Source: Closterium sp. Naga37s-1
Lineage: Eukaryota > Streptophyta > Zygnematophyceae > Desmidiales > Closteriaceae
NCBI GenBank assembly: GCA_947471745.1
Contig: CANJKZ010000092.1
Span: 1,240,001 to 1,304,000 of the forward strand
Reading direction: 5' to 3'
DNA length: 64,000 nt
The translations under genes and the position numbers were made by a program. This document shows positions 30,730 to 42,767 of the stretch, piece by piece. Below the pieces are notes generated by a model. That model saw only the letters and a program-made list of their open reading frames with translations, ran no database searches and was not told the origin of the DNA. Each line of letters begins with the position of its first letter. The first letter of the stretch is position 1.

Positions 30730-32904
30730 TCAAACCTCTCCCTTCTCTTCCCCTTCGTTTTTACCCACTTCTCCCCTCTCACTACTCTCTTCCTCATCTT
30801 TCTCCACATTCTCTTCTTCTTCACCAGCCCGATCCTTCACCTTACGAATCCCTCTCCGTTCCAGTGGAACCCCTTCCTCCTCATTCTCCTCACTCTCGTC
30901 TCCATCTGAACAACAAAATACCTGCTTTAATCCTTCTACCTGCAGCTCACTAACACCAACATCCTCCCTGGCACCAACATCCTCCCTGGCACCAACATCC
31001 TCCCTGGCACCAACATCCTCCCTGGCACCAACATCCTCCCTGGCACCAACATCCTCCCTGGCACCAACATCCTCCCTGGCACCAACATCCTCCCTGGCAC
31101 CAACATCCTCCCTGGCACCAACATCCTCCCTGGCACCAACATCCTCTCTGGCACCAACATCCTCCCTGTTGTCATCCTCACGTTGCAGCAGCTCCAACTG
31201 CCCGTCTGCTTCCTGCTGCTGCACAAGCCGCACCTCTAAATCCTCTCGCTTCTCACAATCGTTGGTACAAACATCACTACTGTCGGTGCGCTCACTCGGC
31301 TCACTTGCCTCACTCAAATCACTCGCCTCACTCTCTGCCTCTTCCACAACCTCTTCAATCTCCCCTCTCACCTCTGTCTTCATATTCCTATCAGCGATTC
31401 CTCCAACTTCCTCGACCTCGTTCCTTCCTTCTCCCGACCCACCAGACTCCTCCTCAGGTCCTCTTAATCCCGCTGCTCGTGCATTTCTCCTCTCCTCCCT
31501 CCGTGCCTTCCTCTCTCTCCTCTCTCTTCTCTCCTCCTTGCCTTTCTTCTTAGCCTCCTTCAACCCCTCTCTCATAACCGCCAGCCTGGCGAAAACCTTT
31601 TCCAGCTCATCAAGCGCACCAAGCCCATCCAATAGAATCGAATCTTCCATCGCCACTCCCACCTGCTCCAGCCGTTGCTGCACGCTAATCTTCGCCGCCC
31701 GGCACTGAGAGTGAATAGACAAAACCAGCTCTCCCTTCAGAACCTCCTCCTTCTCCTTCACACTGACTGATTCGCACGAGTCGAGCACACTCACAAGAAG
31801 CTCAGCTGTCTCTTTTGCTCTTGCAAAGTCCTCCTTCACATGACTCAGTTCCAACTCAGGCCAAGGACTCTCACTGTTGCTCTGGTCCGGAAATTCGTTT
31901 TCCCCTTCCTGTTGCTGTGCTTGCGAAACGATCAGCACTCGTGGAATGCGCTGCCGAGCCTGGTCACGAGGTCCGGCGAGGAAGTCCGCAGGCATGGCGA
32001 TAACGTCCGGGCGTGGGTCGGAGGTTTGGAGGTGCCTTGGGAATGCCGAGAAGGATGATGGGGGATGAGTGGCACCTGAGAGTGGGTCGGGTGCTGCATG
32101 GCATGAATTAGGATGGTGAGGTGCGTTGGATTGGAGGTGAGCGGAGGTGGGTGGTGGTCCTGGGGGATGGAATGGGGACGAGGAGGAGGAAGGGACTCTG
32201 ATGCCTTGCTCCCTGAACGTCTGCAAGAGATGGTGGACGGAGATAGGGGAGGAAGGAGGGGAGGTTTAGGACTTAGTCTACAACGAAACCTGCAGAAACC
32301 CTAAACGAAGGTGGAGTTCTGGAATATCACCCATCAGCACACTCAGTTTGTATATTGTACATTGAAATATTAATCGTAGACATTGTTGTTTTATTTCAAG
32401 CTACAGAGATGCACCCTGACTGCTTCGCAGAAGTCAGCACAAATGCGATAAAAACAAACTGATTGCTTCTTCGAAGTCGCACAGCCATTATCAACTCACC
32501 CGGATTGCTTCTTCGAAGTCGTGCAAGTATCGCGTTTCCTCCATTGTCGCCCACATTGCGATCAGCCGCACCACATTGTCTTTCACGCGCACCGGCGTCT
32601 TTTTCTTTCCCGCCATGCGAACCATCTTATCCAGCACGCCTTCGCGCGCCACGTCTTTAAGGATGTGCGGCTCGCTTGCGACAACGTACTCGGCGACGGC
32701 GAGCGACAGGAGATGCACGTGCGCGTCGTGCGTCGCCAGGCGACGTCGCAGCGATCGCATGACGTCGCTTCCACGAATCGTGCCGTTTTCGAGTAGAGTC
32801 GAGAGTTGGAGGGCGGTGGACCAATCAGGAGCGAGGAGCTCCGCGTTTGTCGCTTTCTCAACGAGTATATCGGCGGACCCTCGAGAGATGGAAAAGGTGA
32901 ACAT
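30730..32904 (-). CDS. TOL: VHS-GAT domain protein (TOM1-like / ESCRT-0-like), copy 1
   Basis: Ubiquitin-binding adaptor of endosomal sorting. Proposed exons 32904-32500 and 32220-30730, 631 residues. The VHS domain (ADILVEKATNAELLAPDW to HDFEEAIR) is in exon 1. Exon 2 has the linker motif AMPADFLAGP, shared with copy 2, and a GAT domain (AKETAELLVSVLDS ... QCRAAKISVQQRL ... DELEKVFARLAVM). A highly acidic tail follows, with about 12 perfect EDVGAR units (30945-31165). The GAT domain is in one exon here but split by an intron in copy 2. The N-terminus is shorter than copy 2; the Met at 32904 lies just before the VHS start, so an upstream exon may be missed. An 18-bp echo of the exon 1 donor edge lies at 32462-32480. 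Confidence 0.8.
30945..31165 (-). repeat. 18-bp coding repeat (EDVGAR units)
   Basis: About 12 nearly identical 18-bp units are in frame within the acidic tail of VHS-GAT copy 1. DNA identity exceeds what protein selection needs, indicating recent expansion. Confidence 0.92.
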
Positions 32905-33731
32905 TTTCGTAAGTTTATTGTATTTCCCTAACAACTACTACGTAACAAGGGACTCACAGATCAGAGCATAATACAACTCAGCTGCTGTCTATCTGCGGAC
33001 ACTATCCACTTCTCAAAACGCGGAGGAAGTGGAAGAGTTGAAACACAGAGGATGCGGAAAAGTATCAGGTGATTCTAAAGGCGGAGTTCCAGAACGTTAG
33101 ACCAAGGTTGCTGCGCCATGAAATCCAAGATCGGGGAATATATACTGAAGGGTTCGTCGCTACTATTTTCAGGGAGCAGGAAGTTGGTGGGAGGGAAGAT
33201 GGGGATGAGGCGAGGTAGGGAAAAAGGAGCCGTTGGTGACTGCCTGCCGAGCCAACTTGTCGTGCTTCGGTAAGCAGGTTTATGGCGGGTCATGTGAATC
33301 ACCCGTAGGTCTGGGAGAAGTTCGTTGCGTGTTTGTCTTGGTAAGGCAAATATGTCCCACATGGCAACCAATGAATAGCTGCCTGCAGCGACACGTCGGC
33401 TCGGGGGGGAAAAAAGAAGGGGGGTTTGGTGGCGGGTCAATACCCTCGGCGATTTCAGCCAGGTCAAGAGAGTCGTGTCCTTGATAGTAGCGTAATCCGC
33501 GATGAGGATTTGTGTTAGGGATATAATATTTGTGGCTTGAGAACACATCAAACCCATTATATCTCTAAATAACTTGCCCATGTTGCAGAATGTTTTTGGG
33601 ACAAGTTCACATGGAACACCCTCACACACATACAACCCCTATCAGCATATAGAATTACTATGTTATGTGAAATAACAAAAAAAAAATCTAGCCATCAAAT
33701 ACACAAATTCAGGCACACATCCCTTCCTGTT
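32905..33731. other. Spacer between the two VHS-GAT genes
   Basis: No gene recognised. An open 186-codon minus-strand frame (33075-33635) has no domain character. This spacer must hold the copy 1 promoter and the copy 2 3' end. Confidence 0.5.
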
Positions 33732-35003
33732 TTAGAAATACACCTCGCTGTTCCCTTCTGTCTGCCCTGCCACCCCACCCTCAACAGCAGGAGAAGCAGC
33801 AGAATCACCTATCGCCACTCCACCAGCACGAATCTTATCAGCCACCCTCCCCTCCACTGCCTCTGCTCCAGCTTCTGCTCCAATCCCACCTCCACCTTCC
33901 ACCACACCCCCCTCTCCTCCAAAGGAGCTATCCCCATCCTTCACTTCTCCTGCCTTGACTGTGTTTCCCTCCTCCTGGTTTCCCTCCTCCTCCTGTGTTC
34001 CCCTGTCCTCTCTGTCCCCACTACTCGCCCTACCCTCTCCATCTCCTTCCAAAGAATGGCGTCTCCCTCTCTCCAATGCCTCCCCCTCCTCTTCCTCCTC
34101 TCCACTCTCATACCCTTCATCTTCACCCTCCTCTATGGTCCCTACATTCCCCCCCCCTCCACTCCCACCACCAACCCCCTCTCCTCCACACCCCATCACC
34201 CACTCCGCAACCCCCCCTGTCCCTTCCCCACTCTCCCCAGCACCCTCCCCCCCACTCCTCCCCCTCCCCTTCCCCCCTCCCCTCCCCCGTCTGTGCTGCT
34301 TCTTCCCCTGAGCCCCCTTCACCTCATCCCGCATGGCTGCCAGCCTGGCAAGGGCGGCATCCACGTCATCAACAGCAGAGAGCCCGTCAAACAGCAGCGA
34401 ATCATCTGGCAGCACTGCCTCCTGCTGCAGCAGCCGCTGCAAGGAGCGCTTTGCCGCCCGGCACTGGGCCGCAAGCGACACCACAGCCTCGTCCTGTTGG
34501 CGAAAGAGCGGGGGAGAGGGGAGGAGGCAGGGAGATGAGAGGGACGGAGGAGGGTGAGAGACAACCATGGAGCATGGGAGAGAGAGAGGTAAGGAGGAAG
34601 GTGAGGGAAAGAGAGAGGGAGGGAGGGAGGGAGGGAAGCGAGGGGAAGGGGGAGCGACATGAAAAGCAGCGTTAAGAGGTCTAGATAAGCAGAAGCATGG
34701 GGGCTGTGGTAGAGGAGGGAGAAAGACATCTGACAGCATTGCATCTGCAGCAACAGCAGCTGCAACCGCTGCCTTAGCGCCCCGCATTGGGTTGTGAGGG
34801 ATATCGCGAAAGGTTTTTTCAGGCGCCTCAGAAGAAAGTATTATGGTTTTACTCAGGGCCTTATGTTCTGACACCCGGCTGTCAGGGATACCCGAGTCTC
34901 TTTTGTGAGTGGACACGTGAAAGATTTTTGAGAATAACAAAAAATATCCTTTCATATTCTGAGCCAAGGTCATTCCAGCGCCAGGCCAACAGAAAGAAGG
35001 AAA

Positions 35004-35034
<31 letters not shown>

Positions 35035-38000
35035 CAAAACAAAACAAACAAAACAAAACAAAACAACAACAAACAAAACAAAACAAAACAACAACAACAA
35101 CAACCACCAAACTTCACCCCACTGCGCGTTCTCTCGCTACTCCCCATCCCCCACCCTATCTCCATCTCTCCCCCAATACCCTCTTTCCCTGCCAACTCCC
35201 TCCCAGAAACTTTTTAGTCTACTAATGACCCGCAAAACAGTCATCTTTCCAACCACCCCGCCACATCACTCACCCTAAAAGCCTCAGTTTCAGGTGCTGA
35301 TGTGAAAAAAGTAGTGAGCAGGTCTCCAGTGTTTCTAGTCATAGTAACGATTTCCCTTGAAGACCTCTCAAGCCACGACTCACCTTGAGAGCTTCAATTG
35401 CAGGCGCTGACGTGAGCATGGTGGTGAGCAGCTCTGCAGCGTTTCTAGCCATTGCAAAAGTTGTCTTGGGATCCGCCTCTCCCTCTCCCGCACCCATCCA
35501 TGCTGCCTCCTCCGCTGCCTCCCGCTGCCGCTGATGGTGATTGTGATGATTCTGATGCCTGTGTGTGTGGTCATTTCTTCCCCCAGCAGAACCAGCAGCT
35601 GCAGCACCAGCAGCACCAGGCATGACGAACCTCACGTGCGGTGTGGTCCGCTGACCCTGGGTGTTAGGTCCAGCAAGGAAGTCCGCAGGCATGGCAACGA
35701 CCTCCCGGTGCTGGTTCGGCAGCTCGGAGGGAGGTCTGGTGATGTGGATGCGCCCCGCCCCTCTATAAGCATCTCCGATAACGGACTCGAAGGGGAGGAG
35801 CCGGGGGATGCGCTGAGGGGGTGTAGCAACCACAGGGAATGTCACCCCTTTCTCCTTGAGCTCCTGATGAAATAATGGTGATGAAATAAAACCAGGGGGG
35901 CGGAAGGGAGGAGGGGTGAGGGAATTTTTAGTCGACTAAAAAAAGGTGACCACAGGAAAACTCACCCCTTTCTCTTTGAGTTTCAGATCATGGTAATGAA
36001 ATAGAAATGGGGGAGAGGGAGTTGACAGGAGAAACTAAAAAATGGACGAGGCATAGTTGACCCCTCTCTCATTTTGAACCGCTGCGTGGGAGGGGGGGGG
36101 GGGGAGGGCACATGAGACGACGAAAGGGTGGGGGGAGACGGATTGGGCGAGAGGAGGAAGGAGGAGTAAGGACGTGATAGCAGAATGGCTTGCATGGATT
36201 GGATGCCATTCTGCAATCCATGCTGCAATCCATGCTCCTCCTTCCTCCTATCACGTCCTGGCAATCCATGCAAGGACGAGATAGCAGAATGGCTTGCATG
36301 GATTGTATGCCTTGCATGGATTGCATGGCTTGCGTGGCAGCACAGGTTGCGCAGCAGACTAGATGGGCATTGCAGCATGGCTGGTCATGGCAGCATGGAT
36401 GGTCATGGCAGCATGGATGGCAGCATGGATGGCAGCATGGATGGCAGCATGGATGGCAGCATGGATGGCAGCATGGTCGACATGCTACACAGAGGGGAGT
36501 AAGAATCAGGTGCACTTGAATAAGCCCAGGAGCAATTGCCGACAGCAGAACTGCCATTCAAAGCTCGTGTTACAAAGTGTAAATAAAGAGAACTATGTAC
36601 ACAGGACAAATCACAAGGAAGGAACCAATAACCAGACCTTCAATACCTAATGAACTGCCAAGGAATGCTCTATATCATACACGCTTGCACCGGCCTCGTT
36701 TCAGGGTAACCCAAAAAGGCATGACGGCGCAACATCCAGACACTTAATGGCGTTTCCTTCATCAGGGAATTCAGTGCTCGGGTGTACTACCCGTTCCACT
36801 GAACCCATGACCCCTTAATCCTCAAATCAACAAACAGCGGTTTTCACAGCTTAAGCTTCCTTCCTATCCTCTCCTCTGCTCGAGCCCCTTTCCCCAAAAA
36901 AGGTTAATGGCATATCAAGCAGCAACTGCAAGGGCGTGGCGTGCACTCAGGCCAACTCAGGAAGTCAACTCAGGCCAGTGGGGTCAGCAGCACATCAAGG
37001 CTGCAAGAGCATCGCATTGCTGCAGGGAGGAGAACAACAAAGAGGCACATATGGGCATTGTTTGCATGGTGTTTGAGTGAAATGACGTCTCTACCCAATT
37101 TCATCTAGTTTCTCTATGTCACTGATTCAGTATACATCTCACAAATCGTTTCCTTGGCGCTTGAGTTGGTGTCTGTAATCCCATTTTCTCTAGTTCTTTC
37201 GCCACAATTCGCCGACACCACATCCGGTTTTATTTACTCGTCTTCACCACATTTCCCCCACACTCCGTTTACCATAAACATCACCCTGGTGGTGTAGATA
37301 CCAGCCCTTTGTTTTCCAGCCCTCGTCCCCCTTCTTTTCCCATCCCGCGCTGACGTAAATGCCCTTTTTATGTAAATGTTGCCGTTATACCCCCTTCCGC
37401 TCTCCCCCCCCCATGTCTTCACCTCATCCCCCGCACCACCCGCCACTCACCCTAAACGTCTCTTCGAAAGCGGGGAAGTACCGCGTCGCCTCCATCGGCG
37501 CAGCCCACGCCTCGATCAGTCTAAGAACGTTCTCCCTGACGCGCGCCTGCGTCTTAGGCTCCACCGCCATTCGCGCCATGTCTCCTAACACGCCTTCCCG
37601 CGCAATGTCCCCCAGAACCTGCGGTGCGCTTCCGACTACCGACTCCGCGACCGCCAGCGCGAGCAGCTGCACGTGCGAATCGCGCGTCGCCAGGCGACGT
37701 CGCAGGGCCCGTGCGACGTCGCCACCGGGGACACGGCCGTTCTGAAGGAGGTGCGAGATTTGCAGGACGGTGGACCAATGGGGAGCGAGCAGCTCCTCTG
37801 CCGTGGCGCGGTCTACTAATATATCCGCCTGCGTGGTCGGCAAAACTAGGTCTTTAACGCGCTCGCCAACGACGGAAACCTGTTCCTCCAATCGGCTTCC
37901 GACAGCTGTCGCGGCCTCCGTGACACGCTTCCCCAGCTCCGCGCTCGACGCGCGCACGCGCTGCCCGACAGCCGCGAGCTTTCCGCGCCAATCGCCGCCA

Positions 38001-38182
38001 AAGGCGGCGGCGGCGGAGGAATCCCCTGGACGACTGTACGCCGCCGCGGCTCGTGAGAAATCTGGATCGGACAGTGATGAACTCTGCTGACGAGCCTGCA
38101 GCTCTTGCTGCTGTTGTTGCTGCTCGTGTTCTTCGTCACGGCTCGTGTCGTGTGCGCCTAGCAGCGGCACTTCATAATCCAT
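33732..38182 (-). CDS. TOL: VHS-GAT domain protein (TOM1-like / ESCRT-0-like), copy 2
   Basis: Paralogue of the neighbouring gene, head-to-tail with it. Exons 38182-37451, 35863-35384, 34493-33732 agree in phase and give 657 residues. The N-terminal region carries a Gln run and a short amphipathic part (GKLAAVGQRVRASSAELGKR). It is followed by VHS (ADILVDRATAEELLAPHW to PAFEETFR), the AMPADFLAGP linker and a GAT domain divided by intron 2 (MARNAAELLTTMLTSAP / VVSLAAQCRAAKRSLQRLL). The tail is Gly/Glu-rich and disordered. Its role would be to bind ubiquitinated cargo at endosomes, as TOL proteins do. Introns hold echoes of the edges of exons 2 and 3. Confidence 0.85.
34725..35330 (-). repeat. 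Echoes of VHS-GAT copy 2 exons 2 and 3, with AAAAC repeat
   Basis: A diverged copy of the exon 3 start (TQCGALRQRLQLLLLQ) lies at 34725-34800, ended by ggcgcctcagaag. A copy of the exon 2 3' end is at 35268-35340, preceded by tttttagtctacta. Between them is an aacaaaac microsatellite (35008-35105). Confidence 0.8.
35920..35995 (-). repeat. Echo of VHS-GAT copy 2 exon 2 start, bounded by a palindrome
   Basis: aaagagaaaggggtga (minus sense) repeats the exon 2 start at about 35944-35990. The perfect palindrome TTTTTAGTCGACTAAAAA (35925-35942) lies between this echo and the true exon. Confidence 0.85.
36180..36480. repeat. 12-bp and gcatgg-rich repeats in VHS-GAT intron 1
   Basis: Units agcatggatggc run from 36395 to 36480. 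Diverged atagcagaatggcttgcatgg blocks lie at 36180-36330, some in mutually inverted orientation. Confidence 0.85.
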
Positions 38183-39450
38183 CTCAGCTGACCTAATGCT
38201 TCAATCCAACAATGCGAGTGAAGCAGCGAGGAGAACGAGTCAGAAAACCTTTTCCAGGCGAATCGGCTAAACTATTGGCAGTTGAAAAGGTAGTAAGGAG
38301 ATTCAAAAGATGAATTCGGGTTAGCGAGTGTGACATTTATATTTAGAGACTGTGTGTGTGCGTGCAAGGCCGTGGGGCACACGGCATGGATGACAGGGTG
38401 AAGGGACAAGGAGAGGAAGGGAGGGAACGGGGGGGGGAAGGGGTGGGGATGCGGGGAGGAGGAAGGGGAAGGGTTGGGGAGCAAGCGAGCGACAGACCGA
38501 GTGAGCGAGCGATCGGGGCGACGACCAAGCCACCAACCAAGCGACGACGAACCAAGGGTTGTGCGAACGCGGAATGTTGCTGATTCGCTGAATGTCCGCT
38601 TCCGTCTGCTGACTCGTCAGGGGTCGTTTGCGACTGTTGGCACCCTCGTTCGGCGAGCCCAAGGAAACTCGATTGAGAGGGGTGTGGTGAAAAGAAACGC
38701 GGATGTTGATGTTGGTGCTTACCACATTGAGGACGTAATTGACCGGACTGTACCTTTCAGTGTACTGAAAGGCTCCTTCGCACGGCGTTGAAGTTAGGAA
38801 AGCGAGGGTGGACTTGCTGGGCTTGACGAGGTTGAACAAGCTACTGTAGTATTGACGACCGAGAACCGTGGTGTCGTTTGGAACGCGTCGTTCTGACTTC
38901 GGGCTCGGGCGTGTCGAAACGAACTCATGAGGATTGGGTAAACACCCCCCTCGACGACCCCTAGGTTCTCTGGCAAGTGAGTCAAACCCTGGCTTCGGCA
39001 ACTTTATGACGCGATATGGTAAAAGGGAAAGAACAGTATATATTAAGTTCTTGTCTGTACGATGTTGACGGCATTTATGAGGCTTTCATTTGCTAAAAAA
39101 TTGGTATCAATTCAGTAACAAATACGTAAGTTACGGCTCAACACAAAATTACAAATCAGTTGTCTCATGCAACAGAATCAGCCAGTGTGCACATGACTGA
39201 AGCAGTCACACGGAAAAATGCAATGCTGCACACTGATGGTGCTGTGTCTTGGCACAAGCGAGAACACCAGTGGAGCCAGAAAAATGGTTTTGGCCTCCAT
39301 TTCTAGTACGTACCCTAGAATAGAAAAAGAGCGACATGCAAAAAAAAGCATGGAAGGTGGAGAAGAGGGTACGGAAGGAAAGGAGTGTTGTGGAAAAGTG
39401 TGCAAAATGCAAATGGAAAGGGAAGTGAGACACAAAAAAGGCTTCGTTTC
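38183..39450. other. Spacer upstream of VHS-GAT copy 2
   Basis: No gene recognised. A short perfect hairpin (CCTTTCAG-TGTA-CTGAAAGG) is at 38754-38773. The region likely carries the copy 2 promoter and the 3' end of the Gln-rich gene. Confidence 0.45.
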
Positions 39451-41793
39451 TCAGGCATCAGCCGCCGCACTGCCACACCCAGTGTTCCCAGCAAAAGCAC
39501 CCGCAGCAGTGAAAGCCCCGCCTCCAACCCCAGCCCCAGCTCCAGCACCAGTCCCAGCCCCAGCAGCAGCAGCAGCATAAGCCCCAGTAGCGTAAGCCCC
39601 GGCACCAGATGCAGCACAGAAGACTCCTCCGAAGTCGGAATCAGGGAGTGAAAACATGTCATCACAGCCGGGAAGCGGCATGGGGAAATCCATGTCCTCC
39701 ATATGGAACCCCATTCCCATGCCCATGCCCATCCCCATGTTCATCCCCATACCCATACCCATGCCCATGTTCATGTCTGCGTCCATCAAAGTCGCCATAT
39801 CCTGACTGTGTGAATCATCCATGCCATGCGCATGGCCGTCATCCATCACATGGGCTTGAAGCATGTTGCTGCCATGCACGGATTGGTCCAATGGGTCATC
39901 ATCCGCATCCACCAGTGTGCTCGATGCCACTGCCACGTCATACGGACCGGAACCCACCGCTTCCACTTCCGCTGCTGCCGCTGCTCCTCCTCCTCGCCCT
40001 GCTGCCGCTGCTGCCCCCCCTGGTGCTGCTGCTGCTGCAGAGCCAGCAGCAGACATTCCTGCAGCGTCCACCTCTCTTCTTCCCACACCAGCAGTCGCTT
40101 CGCACGCTCCCGTGCCCGGAACATCCCGACTTCCTGCAGAGTTTTCTGCTGGGCTGAGAGTAGCCGCCTCTGCGGAACTACCATGTGCCTCCCGGCTCCT
40201 TGGCACTGCGGAATTCCCAACCACAGGCACAGGCACCTGCGGCTCCTGTGCACGCTCCCCTGGTGCTCGCTCCCCCTGCACCCCACACTGTGACTGCGGC
40301 TGCAGCATCTGCTGCCGTTGTTGACTCAGCTGCTGCATCTGCTCCCGCGTCAACTGTATCCGCTGCGCTTGCAGCTCCTGCAGCACCTCCTGCTTCAGCT
40401 CTTGCTTCGTCTCCTGCTGCTGCCGACCCCACCCGGCCCCTGCAACCCCTGCTGCCACACCTCCGCACTCTCCCGTCTGCGCCATCTCACCTGTCAGCCC
40501 CGCACCACCTCCTCCTTTCGCACGCGCATTCTGATTATTCTCAAAACAGGCCATTACTCCTGTACGCCCCGCGCTGCCTACCCCACCACCCGGACCCTCT
40601 CCGCCCACGCGGGCTGCTGCTGCCTCGCGAAGCGACTCCTCACTGGCACACGTCAGCCCCCCCGCATGCCGCTTTCCTGAAACCTTCTCCCCAGCTACTC
40701 CCTGCACAGCGGCTCGAGACGGAGTCCCCACCTCGTACCCGCTACCGCTGCCATTGCACAGCTCACCAGCAGCAGCAGCAGCAGCAGCGCTCTGACTCCT
40801 GCCACCAGCCGTTCTCTGACTCCTGCCACCACCCTCCATTGGGAAATCCGCTGCTGGGTCTACGCCAAAGCTCCGCTTCATCCCCACTCTGACCCCTCCC
40901 CCTCTGGCCATTCCCCCGGCGGTCATCCCCCCTCTGCTGCCTTTCTGCGACGCCTCGAGAACCATCGGGGAGCCTACCCCCCTCCGGCCAACCCCCCCCG
41001 CGTTGCTCACCCCTCCTCCCCCTGCTTCACCAGCTGCTCCCCCTCCCCCTGTCCGCCTGGACTGCGCGATCTCCTGCGCGATCCTCCGGTTCGCCAGCTG
41101 GCTCAGGTGAAAATTCAGGTCGCGGTCGGAGAGAGCAGCAGCAGCGGCAGCAGAAGGAGCGCCGGTGTGATTCGTGTTGCCGCGGGTGGGGGCTCTCACC
41201 ACACGCGGGAACACCGGCGACTGAGCGTCCGTGTGGAGCGAGTAGGATCGGATAAACTGCCTGTTCCGCGACCCTGGCGGAGGTGACGCAGCAGGGGCGG
41301 TCGGCGCGGAGTTGACTGGCGCCAAAGCCGAGGCAGAGGGGGCAGGGGAGGGGGCAGTGGCGGCAGAGTTGGTAGGGGGGCCGGGGGTAGCAGCAGGGCG
41401 AGCGGGAATAGGGGCAGTCATCGCGGAAGCGGTTAGGGCGGGGGGACTGGGGGGGATCTGGGTGTTGGGAAAGAGGGGGTTGTGGGGGCTGGATCGCATG
41501 CCGTGCCCTGCCATGCCGTGTCCTGTCATGCCGTGTCCTGCCATGGCGTCGTGCCACTCCATGGTTTCCCGGCTTGCTGTTGAGTTCGCCCGTTTCAATT
41601 GCAACAAGTGCTGCTGCTGCTGCTGCTGCTGCAGCTGCTGCAGCTGGTGCTGCTGCAACAGCCGTTGATGCTGCTCGAGCTGGAGCATCTGCCTCCTCCG
41701 ATCCACAAGAGACAGGTGATGTTCCTCCTCTAGACTCTGCTTCGCCTCTAGCTGACGCTCCTGCATCATTTGATGTTGCTGCTGCTGTTGCAG

Positions 41794-41825
<32 letters not shown>

Positions 41826-41889
41826 TCTTCCTCTGCAGCAGCTGCTGCTGCACGAGAGCTTGCATATGTTGCCGCTGCAGCTGCTGCAT

Positions 41890-41937
<48 letters not shown>

Positions 41938-41957
41938 TTGCTGCTGCTGCTGCTGCG

Positions 41958-42045
<88 letters not shown>

Positions 42046-42495
42046 CTGTTTCGATTCTAACGGGTACAGTGCCATGATCCTCGATATAGTCTGCAGCGAG
42101 CTGGCCGATATATCACCTCTCACGCCGCCATGACTCACACCCCCTAGCGCACCTCGCAACGAACCTGGACCCGAGCCTCGCCCCGAACCTGGCCCCGGAC
42201 CTGACCCCTGCCCTGGCCCCGGACCTGGCCCCGGACCTGACCCCCGACCTGGGCCCGGACCTAGCCTCGGGCCTGAGCCTTGGCTGAGCAGCTGCTCCGG
42301 CGACTGCGGCGCCGCCGATTGCGGCCGAAAGGGGAACGCGCCAGGTGCGGCGAGCATGGGAGACGCAGCGAGCATGGGAGATGCTTCCGCGTGCTGGCTG
42401 TTCCAAGGAGTAGCTGCTTTCATTCCCTGGAGCATAGCGAGCGCACGGGAGGAGACGGCGTGGGTGGGAATGAGGGCCGGACGGAAGAGGAAACT
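39451..42495 (-). CDS. Gln-rich regulator; probable second exon of the double B-box gene
   Basis: One long open frame, with stop TGA at 39451-39453. It can start at the Met at 42435 (994 residues), or at a splice acceptor (attcttctag, minus sense) giving an exon from 42495. That exon is in exactly the phase needed after the B-box exon donor at 42809. The content is disordered: Gly/Pro/Arg repeats, about 100 Gln in two CAG-rich tracts (41615-42050), a conserved-looking island ([40 protein letters not shown]), Ala/Gly/Ser-rich stretches, a Met-Gly repeat ([10 protein letters not shown]) and an acidic-aromatic end ([15 protein letters not shown]) that could act as an activation domain. No CCT or other DNA-binding domain is seen. 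Nuclear co-regulator function is inference. Confidence 0.65.
41615..42052 (-). repeat. CAG/CTG repeat tracts (poly-Gln)
   Basis: Nearly pure CAG/CAA codons, minus sense, with the longest uninterrupted block at about 41960-42045. The opposite strand shows misleading poly-Ala and poly-Leu frames. Confidence 0.95.
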
Positions 42496-42767
42496 CTAGA
42501 AGAATGTTCCCGTCCGGCCGGACGGAGGAAACTCTACAAAAAAGGTGGAGAAGGAGCGAAAGCAACAAGATGTTCCCGTCGCAATTCTATTTCAAGCAAA
42601 CATTTTAACTAACAACAACATTTACAGTTGAATCAGTCGCAGCCGCGTAAAGACATGGCTCCTATCTGGGGCTCCATTGTTCCCGTCGCAACACACGCAA
42701 TTCTAGTTTTGAGACGTCTCAAAAACAACACATGGCACATGCGAGCGTTAACGACCACTTAATCACT

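Noticed and set aside
41574-42077. Plus-strand poly-Ala / poly-Leu proteins
   Set aside because: They are antisense readings of the poly-Gln tract of the minus-strand gene.
39451-42495. CCT domain completing a standard CONSTANS-like protein
   Set aside because: No Arg/Lys-rich RYxEKRKxRxFxKxIRY-like segment is present. The basic island [18 protein letters not shown] does not match.
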